Below are positions 49,700 through 58,816 of a stretch of DNA of 64,000 nucleotides, one piece after another; position 1 is the first letter of the stretch, and the number at the start of each line of letters is the position of its first letter. The notes below the pieces were generated by a model, which saw only the letters and a list, made by a program, of their open reading frames with translations, had not been told where the DNA came from and did not search any database. The position numbers and the translations under genes are program-made. The DNA is from Pseudomonadota bacterium (GTDB lineage Bacteria > Pseudomonadota > Alphaproteobacteria > Rhizobiales > Pleomorphomonadaceae), in assembly GCA_023436885.1 (NCBI GenBank), contig JAEZHI010000018.1:1-64000 (forward strand), given 5' to 3'.

Positions 49700-50632
49700 T
49701 CAAATGAACAGGCTCGACACCGATTGTTCGGCGGCGGTGCGCGAAATGGCTTCACCGATCAGCGGGGCGATGGAGATCGAGCGCAGCTTGGGGCTGGCCT
49801 TGAAGTCCTCGGTCGGCTGGATCGAGTTGGTGAACACCATTTCCTTGAGCTGCGAGGCGGTGATGCGGGCGATGGCACCACCGGTGAGCACGCCATGCGT
49901 GGCATAGGCGGTGACGGACTTGGCACCCTTCATCAGCAGCGCGTCGGCGGCGTTGCAGAGCGTGCCGCCGGAATCGACGATGTCGTCAACCAGAATGCAG
50001 TCGCGGCCATCAACGGCACCGATGATGTTCATCACCTCGGATTCGCCCGGACGCTCACGTCGCTTGTCGACGATGGCGAGGGGAGCGTCGATGCGCTTGG
50101 CCAGCGCGCGAGCGCGAACCACGCCGCCGACGTCCGGTGATACGATCACCACGTTGTCGGTGGCGTAGCGTTCCTTGATGTCGCGTACGAACACCGGCGC
50201 GGCGAACAGGTTGTCGGTGGGGATGTCGAAGAAGCCCTGAATCTGGCCGGCGTGAAGGTCGAGCGTCAGAACGCGGTCAACACCGGCGTTGGTGATCAGG
50301 TTAGCGACGAGCTTGGCCGAGATCGGTGTGCGGCCCTGGGAGCGGCGGTCCTGACGGGCATAGCCGAAGTAAGGGAGCACGGCGGTGATGCGCTTGGCCG
50401 AGGAGCGGCGGAGCGCGTCAGTGATGATCAGCAGCTCCATAAGATTGTCGTTGGCCGGGTAGCTCGTTGATTGCAGGACGAAAACGTCCTCACCGCGCAC
50501 GTTTTCGAGGATCTCGACGAAAATCTCCTGGTCGGCGAAGCGCCGGACCGAAGTCTTGGTGAGCGGCCGCTCGAGATATTCCGAGACCTGCTCGGCCAGC
50601 TTCGGATTGGAGTTTCCAGCGACAAGTTTCAT
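49700..50632 (-). CDS. prs: Ribose-phosphate pyrophosphokinase
   Basis: A 310-residue PRPP synthase making 5-phosphoribosyl-1-pyrophosphate from ribose-5-phosphate and ATP. Motifs: GNSNPKLAEQVSEYL at the N-terminus, FVLQSTSYPANDNLMELL, YFGYARQDRRSQGR, LDLHAGQIQGFFDIPTDNL, and the PRPP loop in DCILVDDIVDSGGTLCNAA. The start MKLVAGNS fits the family; the open frame runs 42 codons further upstream without family sequence. Confidence 0.97.
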   Translation of the reverse strand: MKLVAGNSNPKLAEQVSEYLERPLTKTSVRRFADQEIFVEILENVRGEDVFVLQSTSYPANDNLMELLIITDALRRSSAKRITAVLPYFGYARQDRRSQGRTPISAKLVANLITNAGVDRVLTLDLHAGQIQGFFDIPTDNLFAAPVFVRDIKERYATDNVVIVSPDVGGVVRARALAKRIDAPLAIVDKRRERPGESEVMNIIGAVDGRDCILVDDIVDSGGTLCNAADALLMKGAKSVTAYATHGVLTGGAIARITASQLKEMVFTNSIQPTEDFKASPKLRSISIAPLIGEAISRTAAEQSVSSLFI

Positions 50633-50812
50633 AAACGTCGACCTCGCGAAAAGACCTCGCCGCCCCTTAGGAGGAGCGGGAACGGCGACCGGCTGGCTGG
50701 CTAGTTTCGCGCGCCTTTTAGCAGCGAGATGCAGGCGCGTAAACACGCGATCTCTCAAAAGCAGCCTTGCTGAGCGAGTTTTGCGCTGGCTTATGAAGTA
50801 TGCCTTAAGAGC

Positions 50813-51448
50813 TCAGAGCGTACCCGGCGGCGGCTTCGTCGGGTCGACAGCCATCTGGGCGCCGGGCTTGGCAGTCGCTTGCGGCTGAGGAATGCGATTG
50901 ATCCAGGCGTAAACGTCCTCGACGGTGCGCTGGGCCACCGTATCGAGTGTCGAGCCCGTCACGCTCTCCCATGGATCTTGCGTCGCGCCACCGGTGATCT
51001 CGATGCCCGAGAAGCGCAGCACGCGGTTTCCGCTCTGGTCGATAATGTCCCAAACGTAGGTCACATTGGTTCCGACGTCGCCGCCGACAGCCGAGAGATA
51101 TCCCCAGACGTGGTAGGTGGCGCTGACATCGGCGCGCCGAACGAGATGCAGGTTGCGTGCCTGAGCATACTTGGCGATCGATTTCGCCAGATCGCTCTGC
51201 TTGTTGGTCGGTACGCCCTTGATCTGATCGAAGGAGAAGGTGGCGACGGAGGCGGGAACGGTAGGTGCGGCCGGCTGCGTTGCCTCGGGCGGTGCCGGAA
51301 CGGTTGGACCGGCGAGCACCGGGGCGGGCTTGGGCTTGACTGGCGCGGTCGACTGGCAGGCCGCGAGGACGGACGCGAGGGCGATTGCCAGGACGGCGCC
51401 CGACAGCCGGAATGATCCGGTGCGCTTCGTTCCGCTCATAAAACCCAT
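50813..51448 (-). CDS. Lipoprotein with C-terminal beta domain
   Basis: A 211-residue lipoprotein: signal peptide with lipobox LAACQS (cysteine near residue 31), Pro/Ala-rich linker (about 35-70), then a folded domain (about 75-190; KGVPTNKQSDLAKSIAKYAQ, ATYHVWGYLSAVGGDVGTNVTYVWDI). The fold is typical of small outer-membrane lipoproteins of Hyphomicrobiales with no known function. The start at 51448 has GGGAG eight bases upstream; ATG 51439 is an alternative. Confidence 0.75.
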   Translation of the reverse strand: MGFMSGTKRTGSFRLSGAVLAIALASVLAACQSTAPVKPKPAPVLAGPTVPAPPEATQPAAPTVPASVATFSFDQIKGVPTNKQSDLAKSIAKYAQARNLHLVRRADVSATYHVWGYLSAVGGDVGTNVTYVWDIIDQSGNRVLRFSGIEITGGATQDPWESVTGSTLDTVAQRTVEDVYAWINRIPQPQATAKPGAQMAVDPTKPPPGTL

Positions 51449-51483
51449 CCATCCGTCTCCCGGCAAATCACAGCCGCATGCCG

Positions 51484-51530
51484 TTAGAGCATTTTTCGGT
51501 CCGGCTGAAAACCGTTTTTGCGTGTCCTAG
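51484..51530. repeat. TAGAGC palindromic element
   Basis: TAGAGCATTTTTCGG is followed by CGGCTGAAAACCG and TTTTTGC. It has the same overall layout as the element near 18.46 kb (TAGAGC start, CGG/CCG stem). It lies between the lipoprotein gene and pgeF. Copy number cannot be judged from one window. Confidence 0.35.
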
Positions 51531-51561
51531 CCCTTGGTTGAGGGAAGGAGCGTTGCGGATG

Positions 51562-52332
51562 TCAGGGGCCTTCCAGGGCAATGGCCGCGAGATGTCGGCC
51601 GTAGTCGGCCTCGCCGTTCAGCGTCATGCGGCGATATGAGAAGAAGCGATCCTCGTTGCCGAAGGTGCAAAGGCCCAGATTCGTGGCGCGAATGCCGGCC
51701 CGCTCCAGGCGGAAGATGATATAGCCGGGCAGATCGAACATGGCATGCCGCGCCCGTCGAGATGGAACGAACCAGTCGTCCACCTTCTCGCCCGCATCGC
51801 GGAAGCGAGCAACGAATTCCGGACCGACCTCGTAGGCGTCAGCTGAGATGGTCGGTCCGAGGCTGGCCATGATGTCGCCGCGCCGGCTGCCAAGGCGAAC
51901 CATGGCATCGATGGTGGCTTCGAGCACGCCGGTGAAGGCTCCCTTCCAGCCGGCGTGCGCCGCGCCGATGACGCGCGCTTCGGCGTCGGCGAACAGCACC
52001 GGACCGCAGTCGGCATGGCTGGTGCCAAGCGCGATACCGGGAACGCGGGTTACGAGAGCGTCGGCCTCGGGATTGCGCTCGACGGCCCACGGTTCGTCGA
52101 CCACCACGACATCGGGCGAGTGGACTTGATAAAGCGTGACCAGCTTGTTGCGCGGAACACCGACAGCGTCGGCGACGCGGCCGCGATTCTCGGTGACGTT
52201 GGCGCGATCGTCCTTCGAACCGTAGCCGGTATTGAGACTATTATAGAGGCCCCCAGATACGCCGCCCTCGCGGGTGAACCAGCCGTGGCGGATGCCGGGA
52301 AGGGCCGACAGAACGGGCGAACGGACGATCAT
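51562..52332 (-). CDS. pgeF: PgeF-type purine nucleoside phosphorylase/peptidoglycan editing factor
   Basis: A 256-residue member of the COG1496 family (YfiH/LACC1/PgeF). Characteristic segments: GIRHGWFTREGGVSGGLYNSL, YQVHSPDVVVVDEP, LGTSHADCGPVLFAD and IGAAHAGWKGAFTGVLEATI, with the Zn-binding His and Cys. Family members phosphorolyse purine nucleosides, and in E. coli PgeF guards peptidoglycan composition. It is downstream of midA on the same strand in the conserved lgt-midA-pgeF order. Confidence 0.92.
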   Translation of the reverse strand: MIVRSPVLSALPGIRHGWFTREGGVSGGLYNSLNTGYGSKDDRANVTENRGRVADAVGVPRNKLVTLYQVHSPDVVVVDEPWAVERNPEADALVTRVPGIALGTSHADCGPVLFADAEARVIGAAHAGWKGAFTGVLEATIDAMVRLGSRRGDIMASLGPTISADAYEVGPEFVARFRDAGEKVDDWFVPSRRARHAMFDLPGYIIFRLERAGIRATNLGLCTFGNEDRFFSYRRMTLNGEADYGRHLAAIALEGP

Positions 52333-52465
52333 CTGGATATTCCGAGGGAGTATGGTGGCAATGTCTATGTCACCCTAAGGACGATGTAATCGCGACCATT
52401 TTCGGGCGGGGTTTGGGAAAGAGCGTGACATCGTTCGGGAGGCTTGGTCTCGCTGTTCCCGCGAG

Positions 52466-53539
52466 CTAAAAGCCCGGCAGCGTCATCGGCGGGTGTGCGA
52501 TCGCCATTGCCTTGAATAACGTGCCCATTTCCTCCGGACCGGCCAGTCGTTCCACCGCGGCGACGATGTTCTGCTGTTCCTCCTCGCCACGGCCGGTGCC
52601 AAGCGCTCCGGCTCTTTCGATGAGGCCCATGGCGACGAGGAAATCGCCCTGGGTGATCGGCCCGAGCACTATGGCGCCTTCGGCCACTGCGGCCTGAGCG
52701 AGGCGATCGAAATCGACGTGGGCGGTCAGGTCGCATTCGCCGGGCTCGCTCAGCGGGTCGGCGTAGTGATGGGACCGCACGGCTTGCAGGGTTTCGCCGA
52801 AGCCGCTTTTCACGTGTCCATAGTCGAAGATCAGCGCTGCGCCGCCCTGCCGGACGAGGCGATGGGCAAGGGTGGCAACGATTGCCTCGGCAGGACGATT
52901 GATTTCGGCTACCGCGCCGATCGGAGCGTCGGCGGCGCCGGCTGGCAGCAGCGCGAGATCGGGCGCGGCCGCGCCAATGCCGAAGGCGAGGTTGCCGTGG
53001 TCGTCGAGGCCGACCACGCGTTCGCGCCAGCCGCGCTCGCTGTTGACGTACTGACGGATCGGCAAGGCATCGAAGAACTCGTTGGCGATCACGATCAGCG
53101 GTCCGTCCGGCAACTCGTCGATGCGGTCGTGCCAGACGGGGCTGGCAAGGCCGCTGAGCGCCGCTGCCTGGCGGCGCCGCAGTTCCGGACTGATTTCGAC
53201 GAGATGCACTTCGGCGGCGCGGATGAATCCTGGATCGACCCGGCCGGCGCGGAGCAAGTCGGCCATCAGCGTCCCGCGGCCCGGTCCGAGTTCGGCAAGC
53301 GTCACCTGCGGTGGGCGGCCGAGCGCCTCATAGGCGGCGACGCACCAGATGCCGATCAGCTCGCCGAACATCTGGCTGATTTCTGGCGCGGTTATAAAGT
53401 CGCCCTCAAGTCCGATGGCGGTGTGCGTGGTGTAATAGCCGTATTCGGGATCCGACAGAACGAGGCTCATGTAGTCGGCGATCGAGATGGGGCCGACGGC
53501 GTCGATCAGGCGGCGAAGCTTTTCATCGAGACCGGTCAT
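52466..53539 (-). CDS. MidA/NDUFAF7 family SAM-dependent methyltransferase
   Basis: A 357-residue class I methyltransferase of the MidA family (human NDUFAF7 methylates a complex I subunit). SAM-binding residues lie in TLAELGPGRGTLMADLLR near 86; GLASPVWHDRIDELPDGPLIVIANEFFDALP (about 155) and GAALIFDYGHVKSGFGETLQ (about 240) are the conserved family regions. Its ATG overlaps the lgt stop by four bases, so translation is coupled. Confidence 0.92.
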   Translation of the reverse strand: MTGLDEKLRRLIDAVGPISIADYMSLVLSDPEYGYYTTHTAIGLEGDFITAPEISQMFGELIGIWCVAAYEALGRPPQVTLAELGPGRGTLMADLLRAGRVDPGFIRAAEVHLVEISPELRRRQAAALSGLASPVWHDRIDELPDGPLIVIANEFFDALPIRQYVNSERGWRERVVGLDDHGNLAFGIGAAAPDLALLPAGAADAPIGAVAEINRPAEAIVATLAHRLVRQGGAALIFDYGHVKSGFGETLQAVRSHHYADPLSEPGECDLTAHVDFDRLAQAAVAEGAIVLGPITQGDFLVAMGLIERAGALGTGRGEEEQQNIVAAVERLAGPEEMGTLFKAMAIAHPPMTLPGF

Positions 53540-54375
53540 GATGACGGTTCCGGTCGTCGTGTCCGACCACTGATCGCCAGCGCAGCCAGCGCGACCGCGG
53601 CGATGGCGGTGATCGCCGAAAGGAGCATGCCCATCGTCAGGAAGCCGCCGGCGAGGAAGCCAACCTGCGGATCGGGCTCGCGCACCGTCTCCACCAGGGT
53701 ACGGGCGATAGCGTAGATCAGCCCGAATATGCCTACGGCAAGCCCCGGCTTATTGAGGATGCCGGCTTTCCAGATCAGCGGGGTCAGAATCGCAAAAATC
53801 AGAAGGCCTTCGAGGGCCGCTTCGTAAAGCTGGCTCGGATGGCGGGGCAGACCATCGGAATTCGGGAAGATGAAGGCCCAAGGCACGTCGGTAACACGCC
53901 CATAGAGCTCACCGTTGACGAAATTGGCGAGGCGGCCGAGGAACAATCCTACCGGAGCGGCAGCGGCCGTGAGGTCGAAGACGGTCAGCACGTTGAGGCC
54001 GCGTCGGCGGGCGAACAGATATTGGGCGATGGCGGTCCCGATGAAGCCGCCATGCACGGACATACCGCCGTGCCAGATCTGCAGGATCTCGATCGGGTTC
54101 CGGCTGTAGGCTTCAAAGTTGTAGAACAGGATGTAACCGATACGGCCGCCGAGCACGACGCCGAGCGTCATCCACACGAGGAGATCGTCGATGTCGGTGG
54201 CCTTTGGGCGCTTCAGTCCGTCCCACAGCCGATCGGTGTCAACCATGCGGATGATGTACCACCAGCCGAAGATCAGGCCAGTCACATAGGCCAGCCCATA
54301 CCAGCGAATAGAGATGGGGCCAAGTTCGACGAGGACGGGGCTGATCGGCGGAAAGGGCAGGGCGAAAAACGGCAT
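53536..54375 (-). CDS. lgt: Phosphatidylglycerol-prolipoprotein diacylglyceryl transferase
   Basis: A 279-residue inner-membrane enzyme attaching diacylglycerol to prolipoprotein cysteines. Family motifs: WYGLAYVTGLIFGWWY, LGGRIGYILFYN, HGGMSVHGGFIGTAIA, and the Lgt signature GRLANFVNGELYGRVTDVPW. About seven membrane helices are seen. AGAAGGA precedes the ATG. It heads the lgt-midA-pgeF unit and is divergent from ubiK. Confidence 0.96.
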   Translation of the reverse strand: MPFFALPFPPISPVLVELGPISIRWYGLAYVTGLIFGWWYIIRMVDTDRLWDGLKRPKATDIDDLLVWMTLGVVLGGRIGYILFYNFEAYSRNPIEILQIWHGGMSVHGGFIGTAIAQYLFARRRGLNVLTVFDLTAAAAPVGLFLGRLANFVNGELYGRVTDVPWAFIFPNSDGLPRHPSQLYEAALEGLLIFAILTPLIWKAGILNKPGLAVGIFGLIYAIARTLVETVREPDPQVGFLAGGFLTMGMLLSAITAIAAVALAALAISGRTRRPEPSS

Positions 54376-54647
54376 CGTGGTCCTTCTGTCGGCTGGTGGC
54401 GCGAACCCGTTGAACGAAATTCCCCGCGACGGAGGATTGATGGGCGTTCACTCCTTCGTCAAGCCTGATAAGGGCTTAACTTTGGCAATTGCGGGTTCAA
54501 CTGCCATTGTTATCCGATATCTGGCGTAGGACAGAGTTTGCTCGACTCGAAAGAGTTGGCAAATGTTCTTCGATTATCTTCCGCTTGAAGCGGAGCCGCC
54601 GAGAGGCCAAATAGAGGTTCTGGCCCGCCATTCGGGAGACGACTGCC

Positions 54648-54935
54648 ATGACGACCGGCCCCCAGGGACGCATCTTCGACGAATTCGCCAAGCTGATGAA
54701 CGACGCCACCGGTTTTGCTCAGTCCGCCGGACGGGAAGTGTCCTCGGCTTTCCGTGCCCAAGCCGAGCGGTTTGCCTCGGAACTCGATCTCGCTCGTCGC
54801 GAGGATGTCGAGACGGTGCAGGATATTGCCACTCGCGCGCTTGCCGAGGTGGAGCGGCTTTCGGCACGTGTGGCTGAGTTGGAAAAGCGGCTTTCGCAGG
54901 GTGAAGCGGACGTTGGTTCGACGGACGCGCCGTAA
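54648..54935 (+). CDS. ubiK: Ubiquinone biosynthesis accessory factor UbiK
   Basis: A 95-residue UbiK/YqiC-type (BMFP) protein: the amphipathic N-terminus (QGRIFDEFAKLMNDATGFAQ) and C-terminal coiled coil (REDVETVQDIATRALAEVERLSARVAELEKRL) match the family, which interacts with UbiJ in the ubiquinone synthesis complex. A good part of the coiled coil is charged. It lies on the plus strand, divergent from lgt. Confidence 0.85.
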   Translation: MTTGPQGRIFDEFAKLMNDATGFAQSAGREVSSAFRAQAERFASELDLARREDVETVQDIATRALAEVERLSARVAELEKRLSQGEADVGSTDAP

Positions 54936-55190
54936 GGGCTTCCGTTTTCTTCGTCTTCAGGCATATTCTGAAGACAACATGAGATTCGTGCGCCGACTGT
55001 GTTCGGTATGGGCGCATGTTGGGTTGCTGTATTCCGGGGTGGTTGCGACTGCTTCGGTGTTGCCGGTTGGCGGCTTGCTGCCACTGGCTCAAAGGTGTCG
55101 ACGTCGGTGCTTCCGCTTCGATGCGGTGCAAGGATGGTCGACAACGGTATCGGCACACGCTGTTCCGCAGCGGCAACCCTGGAGGTCGAC

Positions 55191-55691
55191 ATGACCCTCA
55201 TCGACGTGCATTCCGAGCGAACCGCCAATCCCGTGGACGAGATCGAATTGCTCGCGGCGCAGAACGACTGGACGTTCGAGCGCTCCGACGATGACGAAAT
55301 CGCCATTTCGATTGCTGGCGCCGACACGGACTACAATGTTGCCGTCAGCTGGCTGTCCGAGATGGAGGCGCTGCATGTGGCCTGCGCCTTCGACATCAAG
55401 GTGCCGACCGCCCGCAAGACCGAGGTGACCAGGCTTCTTGCGCTGGTGAACGAACAGCTCTGGCTCGGACACTTCGATATCTGGCAGGCAGAGGGGGTGG
55501 TGATGTATCGCAACACGCTGCTTCTGGCCGGTCAGGCCGAAGCGACGCCGGAGCAGATCGAGGCGCTGATCGAAACGGCCGTAGAGACCTGTGAGCGTCA
55601 CCGCATCGCCTTCGATTTTGTGGTGCGCGGTGGACGCAATGCCAAGGAAGCGCTCGATCTGGCGCTTCTGGAGACCGTCGGCGAGGCCTGA
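55191..55691 (+). CDS. YbjN domain-containing protein
   Basis: A 166-residue YbjN/sensory-transduction-regulator-like (SRR1) protein with GGAGG before the ATG at 55191. The pattern NPVDEIELLAAQNDWTFERS and the repeated ACAFDIKVPTARKTEVTRLLALVNEQLWLGHF fit the YbjN family (tir-chaperone-like fold). In this order it is often linked to pyrroline-5-carboxylate reductase; here a terminator and uvrC follow. Confidence 0.88.
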   Translation: MTLIDVHSERTANPVDEIELLAAQNDWTFERSDDDEIAISIAGADTDYNVAVSWLSEMEALHVACAFDIKVPTARKTEVTRLLALVNEQLWLGHFDIWQAEGVVMYRNTLLLAGQAEATPEQIEALIETAVETCERHRIAFDFVVRGGRNAKEALDLALLETVGEA

Positions 55692-55714
55692 ACCTGTTCG
55701 CCGTCAAGTTAGCA

Positions 55715-55750
55715 AAGGTCCCGGTAGGTTCTGCCGGGACCTTCCTTTTT
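55715..55750 (+). terminator. Intrinsic terminator between ybjN and uvrC
   Basis: AAGGTCCCGG (55715-55724) and CCGGGACCTT (55734-55743) form a perfect 10-bp stem with a nine-base loop, followed by CCTTTTT. Confidence 0.88.
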
Positions 55751-55829
55751 GGTGAAGCTGCCGCCATCGGCTGACGCAAACATCCTTGATATGCTAGTGA
55801 GCCGCTCCTTTCGCGATTCCCTTTGAGCC

Positions 55830-57806
55830 ATGACAGACGATCCCGAACTCATTCTCGATACAGAAGCCGACGACGACACTTCTCCGCCCGAGCTGGAAGC
55901 CGTGGAGGAAGAGGGTGGCGAGATCGATCTGTCGACGGCCGAGACGCGGCGCGGCGTCGAGGTCGTGCAGGCCATGGTGCGCCTGTTGCCCAACAGCCCC
56001 GGCGTCTACCGCATGCTGTCCGCCTCGGGTGACGTGCTCTATGTCGGCAAGGCCAAGAGTCTGAAGAAGCGGGTGACCAACTACACCCGGCTCGGCCAGC
56101 TGCCGACCCGCATCATCCGCATGGTGCAGGCGACAGCGGCGATGGAATTCGTCGTCACCAAGACCGAGACGGAAGCGCTGCTTCTGGAAGCCAACCTGAT
56201 CAAGCAGCTCAGGCCGCGCTTCAATGTGCTCTTACGCGACGACAAGAGCTTTCCCTATATCCTGATCACCGGCGATCATGCGGCGCCACAACTGGTCAAG
56301 CATCGTGGCGCCCGCTCGCGCAAGGGCAGCTTCTTCGGCCCCTTCGCCTCGGCATCGGCGGTGACCACCACCATCAACGCCATGCAGAAGGCGTTCCTGA
56401 TCCGCACGTGTTCGGACGGTGAGTTCGAGACACGGACGCGGCCCTGCATGCTCTATCAGATCAAGCGCTGCTCGGCGCCCTGCACCGGTGAGATCGATGC
56501 CGCCGGCTACGCCGAACTGGTCAGCGAGGCCAAGGACTTCCTGTCCGGCAAGAGCCGTCAGATCAAGGAACAGCTCGCCATCGAGATGAACGCTGCCGCC
56601 GAGGCGCTTGATTTCGAGCGGGCTGCCGTGTGCCGCGACCGCCTTGCAGCGCTCTCCCATGTGCAGAGCCGCCAGGGCATCAACCCGCAGGGCATCGAGG
56701 AAGCCGATGTGTTCGCCGTCCATCAGGAAGGCGGGCAGACCTGCGTCGAGGTATTCTTCTTCCGCACCGGCCAGAACTGGGGCAACCACGCCTTCTTCCC
56801 CAAGGCTGGCGGTGCCGAGGCCGGCGAGGCGCTGTCCTCGTTCATCGCCCAGTTCTATGACGACAAGCCGTGCCCGTCGCTGATCCTCGTCAGCCATAGC
56901 TTCGAGGACATGGCACTGATGACCGAGGCGCTTTCCGAGAAGGCCGGCCGCCGCGTCGAGGTGCTCAGGCCTCAGCGCGGCGAGAAGAAGGATGTCGTCG
57001 ACCAGGCGGTGCAAAATGCCCGCGAGGCGCTGGCCCGTCGCATGGCCGATACGTCAAGCCAGCTGAAGCTGCTGGAAGGCGTCGGCCGGGTGTTCGGACT
57101 TGCCGAGACGCCGAAGCGCGTCGAGGTCTATGACAACGCCCATATCATGGGCTCCAACCCGGTGGGCGGTATGATCGTCGCCGGTCCCGGCGGCTTCGTG
57201 AAGAACCAGTACCGCAAGTTCAATATCCGCTCGACTGACATCACGCCGGGCGACGACTTCGGCATGATGCGTGAGGTGATGACCCGCCGCTTCTCCCGCC
57301 TCGTCAAGGAGCATGGCAGCCGCGCCGAGGCGCCGCGCGACGAGGACGGTTTCGGACCGTGGCCCGATCTGGTGCTGATCGATGGCGGCGCCGGACAGCT
57401 GTCGGCGGTGAAATCCATCATTGATGAGCTGGGCATCACCGACGTGCCGCTGGTGGGCGTTGCCAAGGGCCCGGACCGCGATGCCGGCCGCGAACGCTTT
57501 TTCGTGCCGGGGCGTCCGGACTTCATGCTGCCGACCCGCGATCCGGTGCTTTATTTCATTCAGCGCATGCGCGACGAGGCACACCGCTTTGCCAACGGCA
57601 GCCATGCGGTTAGGCGATCCAAGCAGATTTCCGAAGGTGGGCTGCAGGAGATCCCCGGCGTCGGTCCGACGCGCAAGCGGGCACTGCTCAATCACTTCGG
57701 TACGCTGAAGGAGATCGAACGGGCGGCACTGATCGATCTCGAAAAGGTGCCGGGCATCTCGGCTGCCACGGCCAAGGCGATCCATGATTATTTCCGGAAA
57801 GGCTGA
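55830..57806 (+). CDS. uvrC: Excinuclease ABC subunit UvrC
   Basis: A 658-residue UvrC making the 3' and 5' incisions in nucleotide excision repair. Domains in order: a 45-residue acidic N-terminal extension; GIY-YIG nuclease (about 52-140; GVYRMLSASGDVLYVGKAKSLKKRV); UVR/UvrB-binding motif (near 245; IKEQLAIEMNAAAEALDFERAA); RNase H-like C-terminal nuclease (about 420-570); and helix-hairpin-helix (GVGPTRKRALLNHFGTLKEI). It is normally followed by pgsA, but about 3.5 kb of other genes intervene here. Confidence 0.97.
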   Translation: MTDDPELILDTEADDDTSPPELEAVEEEGGEIDLSTAETRRGVEVVQAMVRLLPNSPGVYRMLSASGDVLYVGKAKSLKKRVTNYTRLGQLPTRIIRMVQATAAMEFVVTKTETEALLLEANLIKQLRPRFNVLLRDDKSFPYILITGDHAAPQLVKHRGARSRKGSFFGPFASASAVTTTINAMQKAFLIRTCSDGEFETRTRPCMLYQIKRCSAPCTGEIDAAGYAELVSEAKDFLSGKSRQIKEQLAIEMNAAAEALDFERAAVCRDRLAALSHVQSRQGINPQGIEEADVFAVHQEGGQTCVEVFFFRTGQNWGNHAFFPKAGGAEAGEALSSFIAQFYDDKPCPSLILVSHSFEDMALMTEALSEKAGRRVEVLRPQRGEKKDVVDQAVQNAREALARRMADTSSQLKLLEGVGRVFGLAETPKRVEVYDNAHIMGSNPVGGMIVAGPGGFVKNQYRKFNIRSTDITPGDDFGMMREVMTRRFSRLVKEHGSRAEAPRDEDGFGPWPDLVLIDGGAGQLSAVKSIIDELGITDVPLVGVAKGPDRDAGRERFFVPGRPDFMLPTRDPVLYFIQRMRDEAHRFANGSHAVRRSKQISEGGLQEIPGVGPTRKRALLNHFGTLKEIERAALIDLEKVPGISAATAKAIHDYFRKG

Positions 57807-57898
57807 ACGCCGGCTATCGTAAGTTGAGAAATCCAGGCACAAACAGGTGAACTGCCTGCGAATCGCGGGCATGGCGGTTGGGGCGCCTGGAGTTTCCA

Positions 57899-58732
57899 AT
57901 GATTCGTTTGAAGGCTTTTGGTTTAGCTCTGCCGCTGATGCTTGTGATTGCCGGCTGCGCCTCTGTTCCCTTGCAACAGGCGGGCACGCTGTCCTCCTAC
58001 GACAGGCTCGGTGAACAGAAGGGAAGCCTGTCGAAGGCGCGCGTCTATGTAGATGGCAATGGTCTTGCTCCCTTGCAGACCGCTCGGATCATTCCAACCG
58101 CCGTTTCGTTCGGTGCAATGCCGCGCATTCCGGACGGGGCAGACCGTGCTCTCGTTACGAACGCCATCGATCGTGCGCTGTGCATTTCCCTCAGCGACAG
58201 ATATCAAATGGTACCGACGGCACAGCCGGCCGATCTCACGGTAAGGGCGGTGGTCACCGATATCGTTCCGACCAACAAGGCGATGGCCGGTGTTTCGACC
58301 ATAGTTTCGCTCGGATCCGGTTTCGTCTTGCCTATAGGCATCCCGCGTCTTCCGGTCGGCCTGGGCGGCCTTGCCGTCGAAGCGGAGGCCTTGGACAGGG
58401 CCGGCGTGCAGCGCGCCGCGATGGTGTGGGCACGCGGCGCCAATTCCATCCAGGATAACCCGCGGGTATCCGAAGTGGGCGATGCCTATGGTCTCGCGGC
58501 CAGTTTCGGCAGTGAATTCGCGCGGTTGCTGGTGCTTGGCAAGGAGCCCCCGGATTTGGACCTGTCTTTGCCATCGGGCCAGCGCGTGCAGTCGTGGTTC
58601 GGTGGCAAGCCGAAATATCCGGCTTGCGACGCATTCGGTCGTGAGCCTGGGCTTGCTGGCGTCGTGGCCGGCAAGGTTGGTGCCCCGCCGGAATGGACAG
58701 ACAAGCGCCCGACAACGGCCGCGCAATACTGA
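57899..58732 (+). CDS. DUF3313-like lipoprotein
   Basis: A 277-residue lipoprotein with signal peptide and lipobox VIAGCAS (cysteine near residue 20). The mature sequence (GTLSSYDRLGEQKGSLSKARVYVDGN, AIDRALCISLSDRYQMVPTAQPADLTVRAVVTDI) fits DUF3313. It is the first of five genes lying between uvrC and pgsA. The function is unknown. Confidence 0.8.
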   Translation: MIRLKAFGLALPLMLVIAGCASVPLQQAGTLSSYDRLGEQKGSLSKARVYVDGNGLAPLQTARIIPTAVSFGAMPRIPDGADRALVTNAIDRALCISLSDRYQMVPTAQPADLTVRAVVTDIVPTNKAMAGVSTIVSLGSGFVLPIGIPRLPVGLGGLAVEAEALDRAGVQRAAMVWARGANSIQDNPRVSEVGDAYGLAASFGSEFARLLVLGKEPPDLDLSLPSGQRVQSWFGGKPKYPACDAFGREPGLAGVVAGKVGAPPEWTDKRPTTAAQY

Positions 58733-58763
58733 CCGCTCCTTCCACGATCCGCCACGCGAAGAC

Positions 58764-58784
58764 GGCCCGCGCGAAGCGGGCCTT
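58764..58784. terminator. Possible terminator hairpin between lipoprotein and DUF1345 genes
   Basis: GGCCCGC (58764-58770) pairs with GCGGGCC (58776-58782) around GCGAA, between convergent genes. Only two T residues follow, so strength is uncertain. Confidence 0.4.
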
Positions 58785-58816
58785 GGCAGCGTGGGAGGTA
58801 GGGCAGCGTCGGGAGC

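Noticed and set aside
48354..49703. A 449-codon minus-strand open frame
   Set aside because: Antisense to the AGE epimerase gene, which has clear family motifs.
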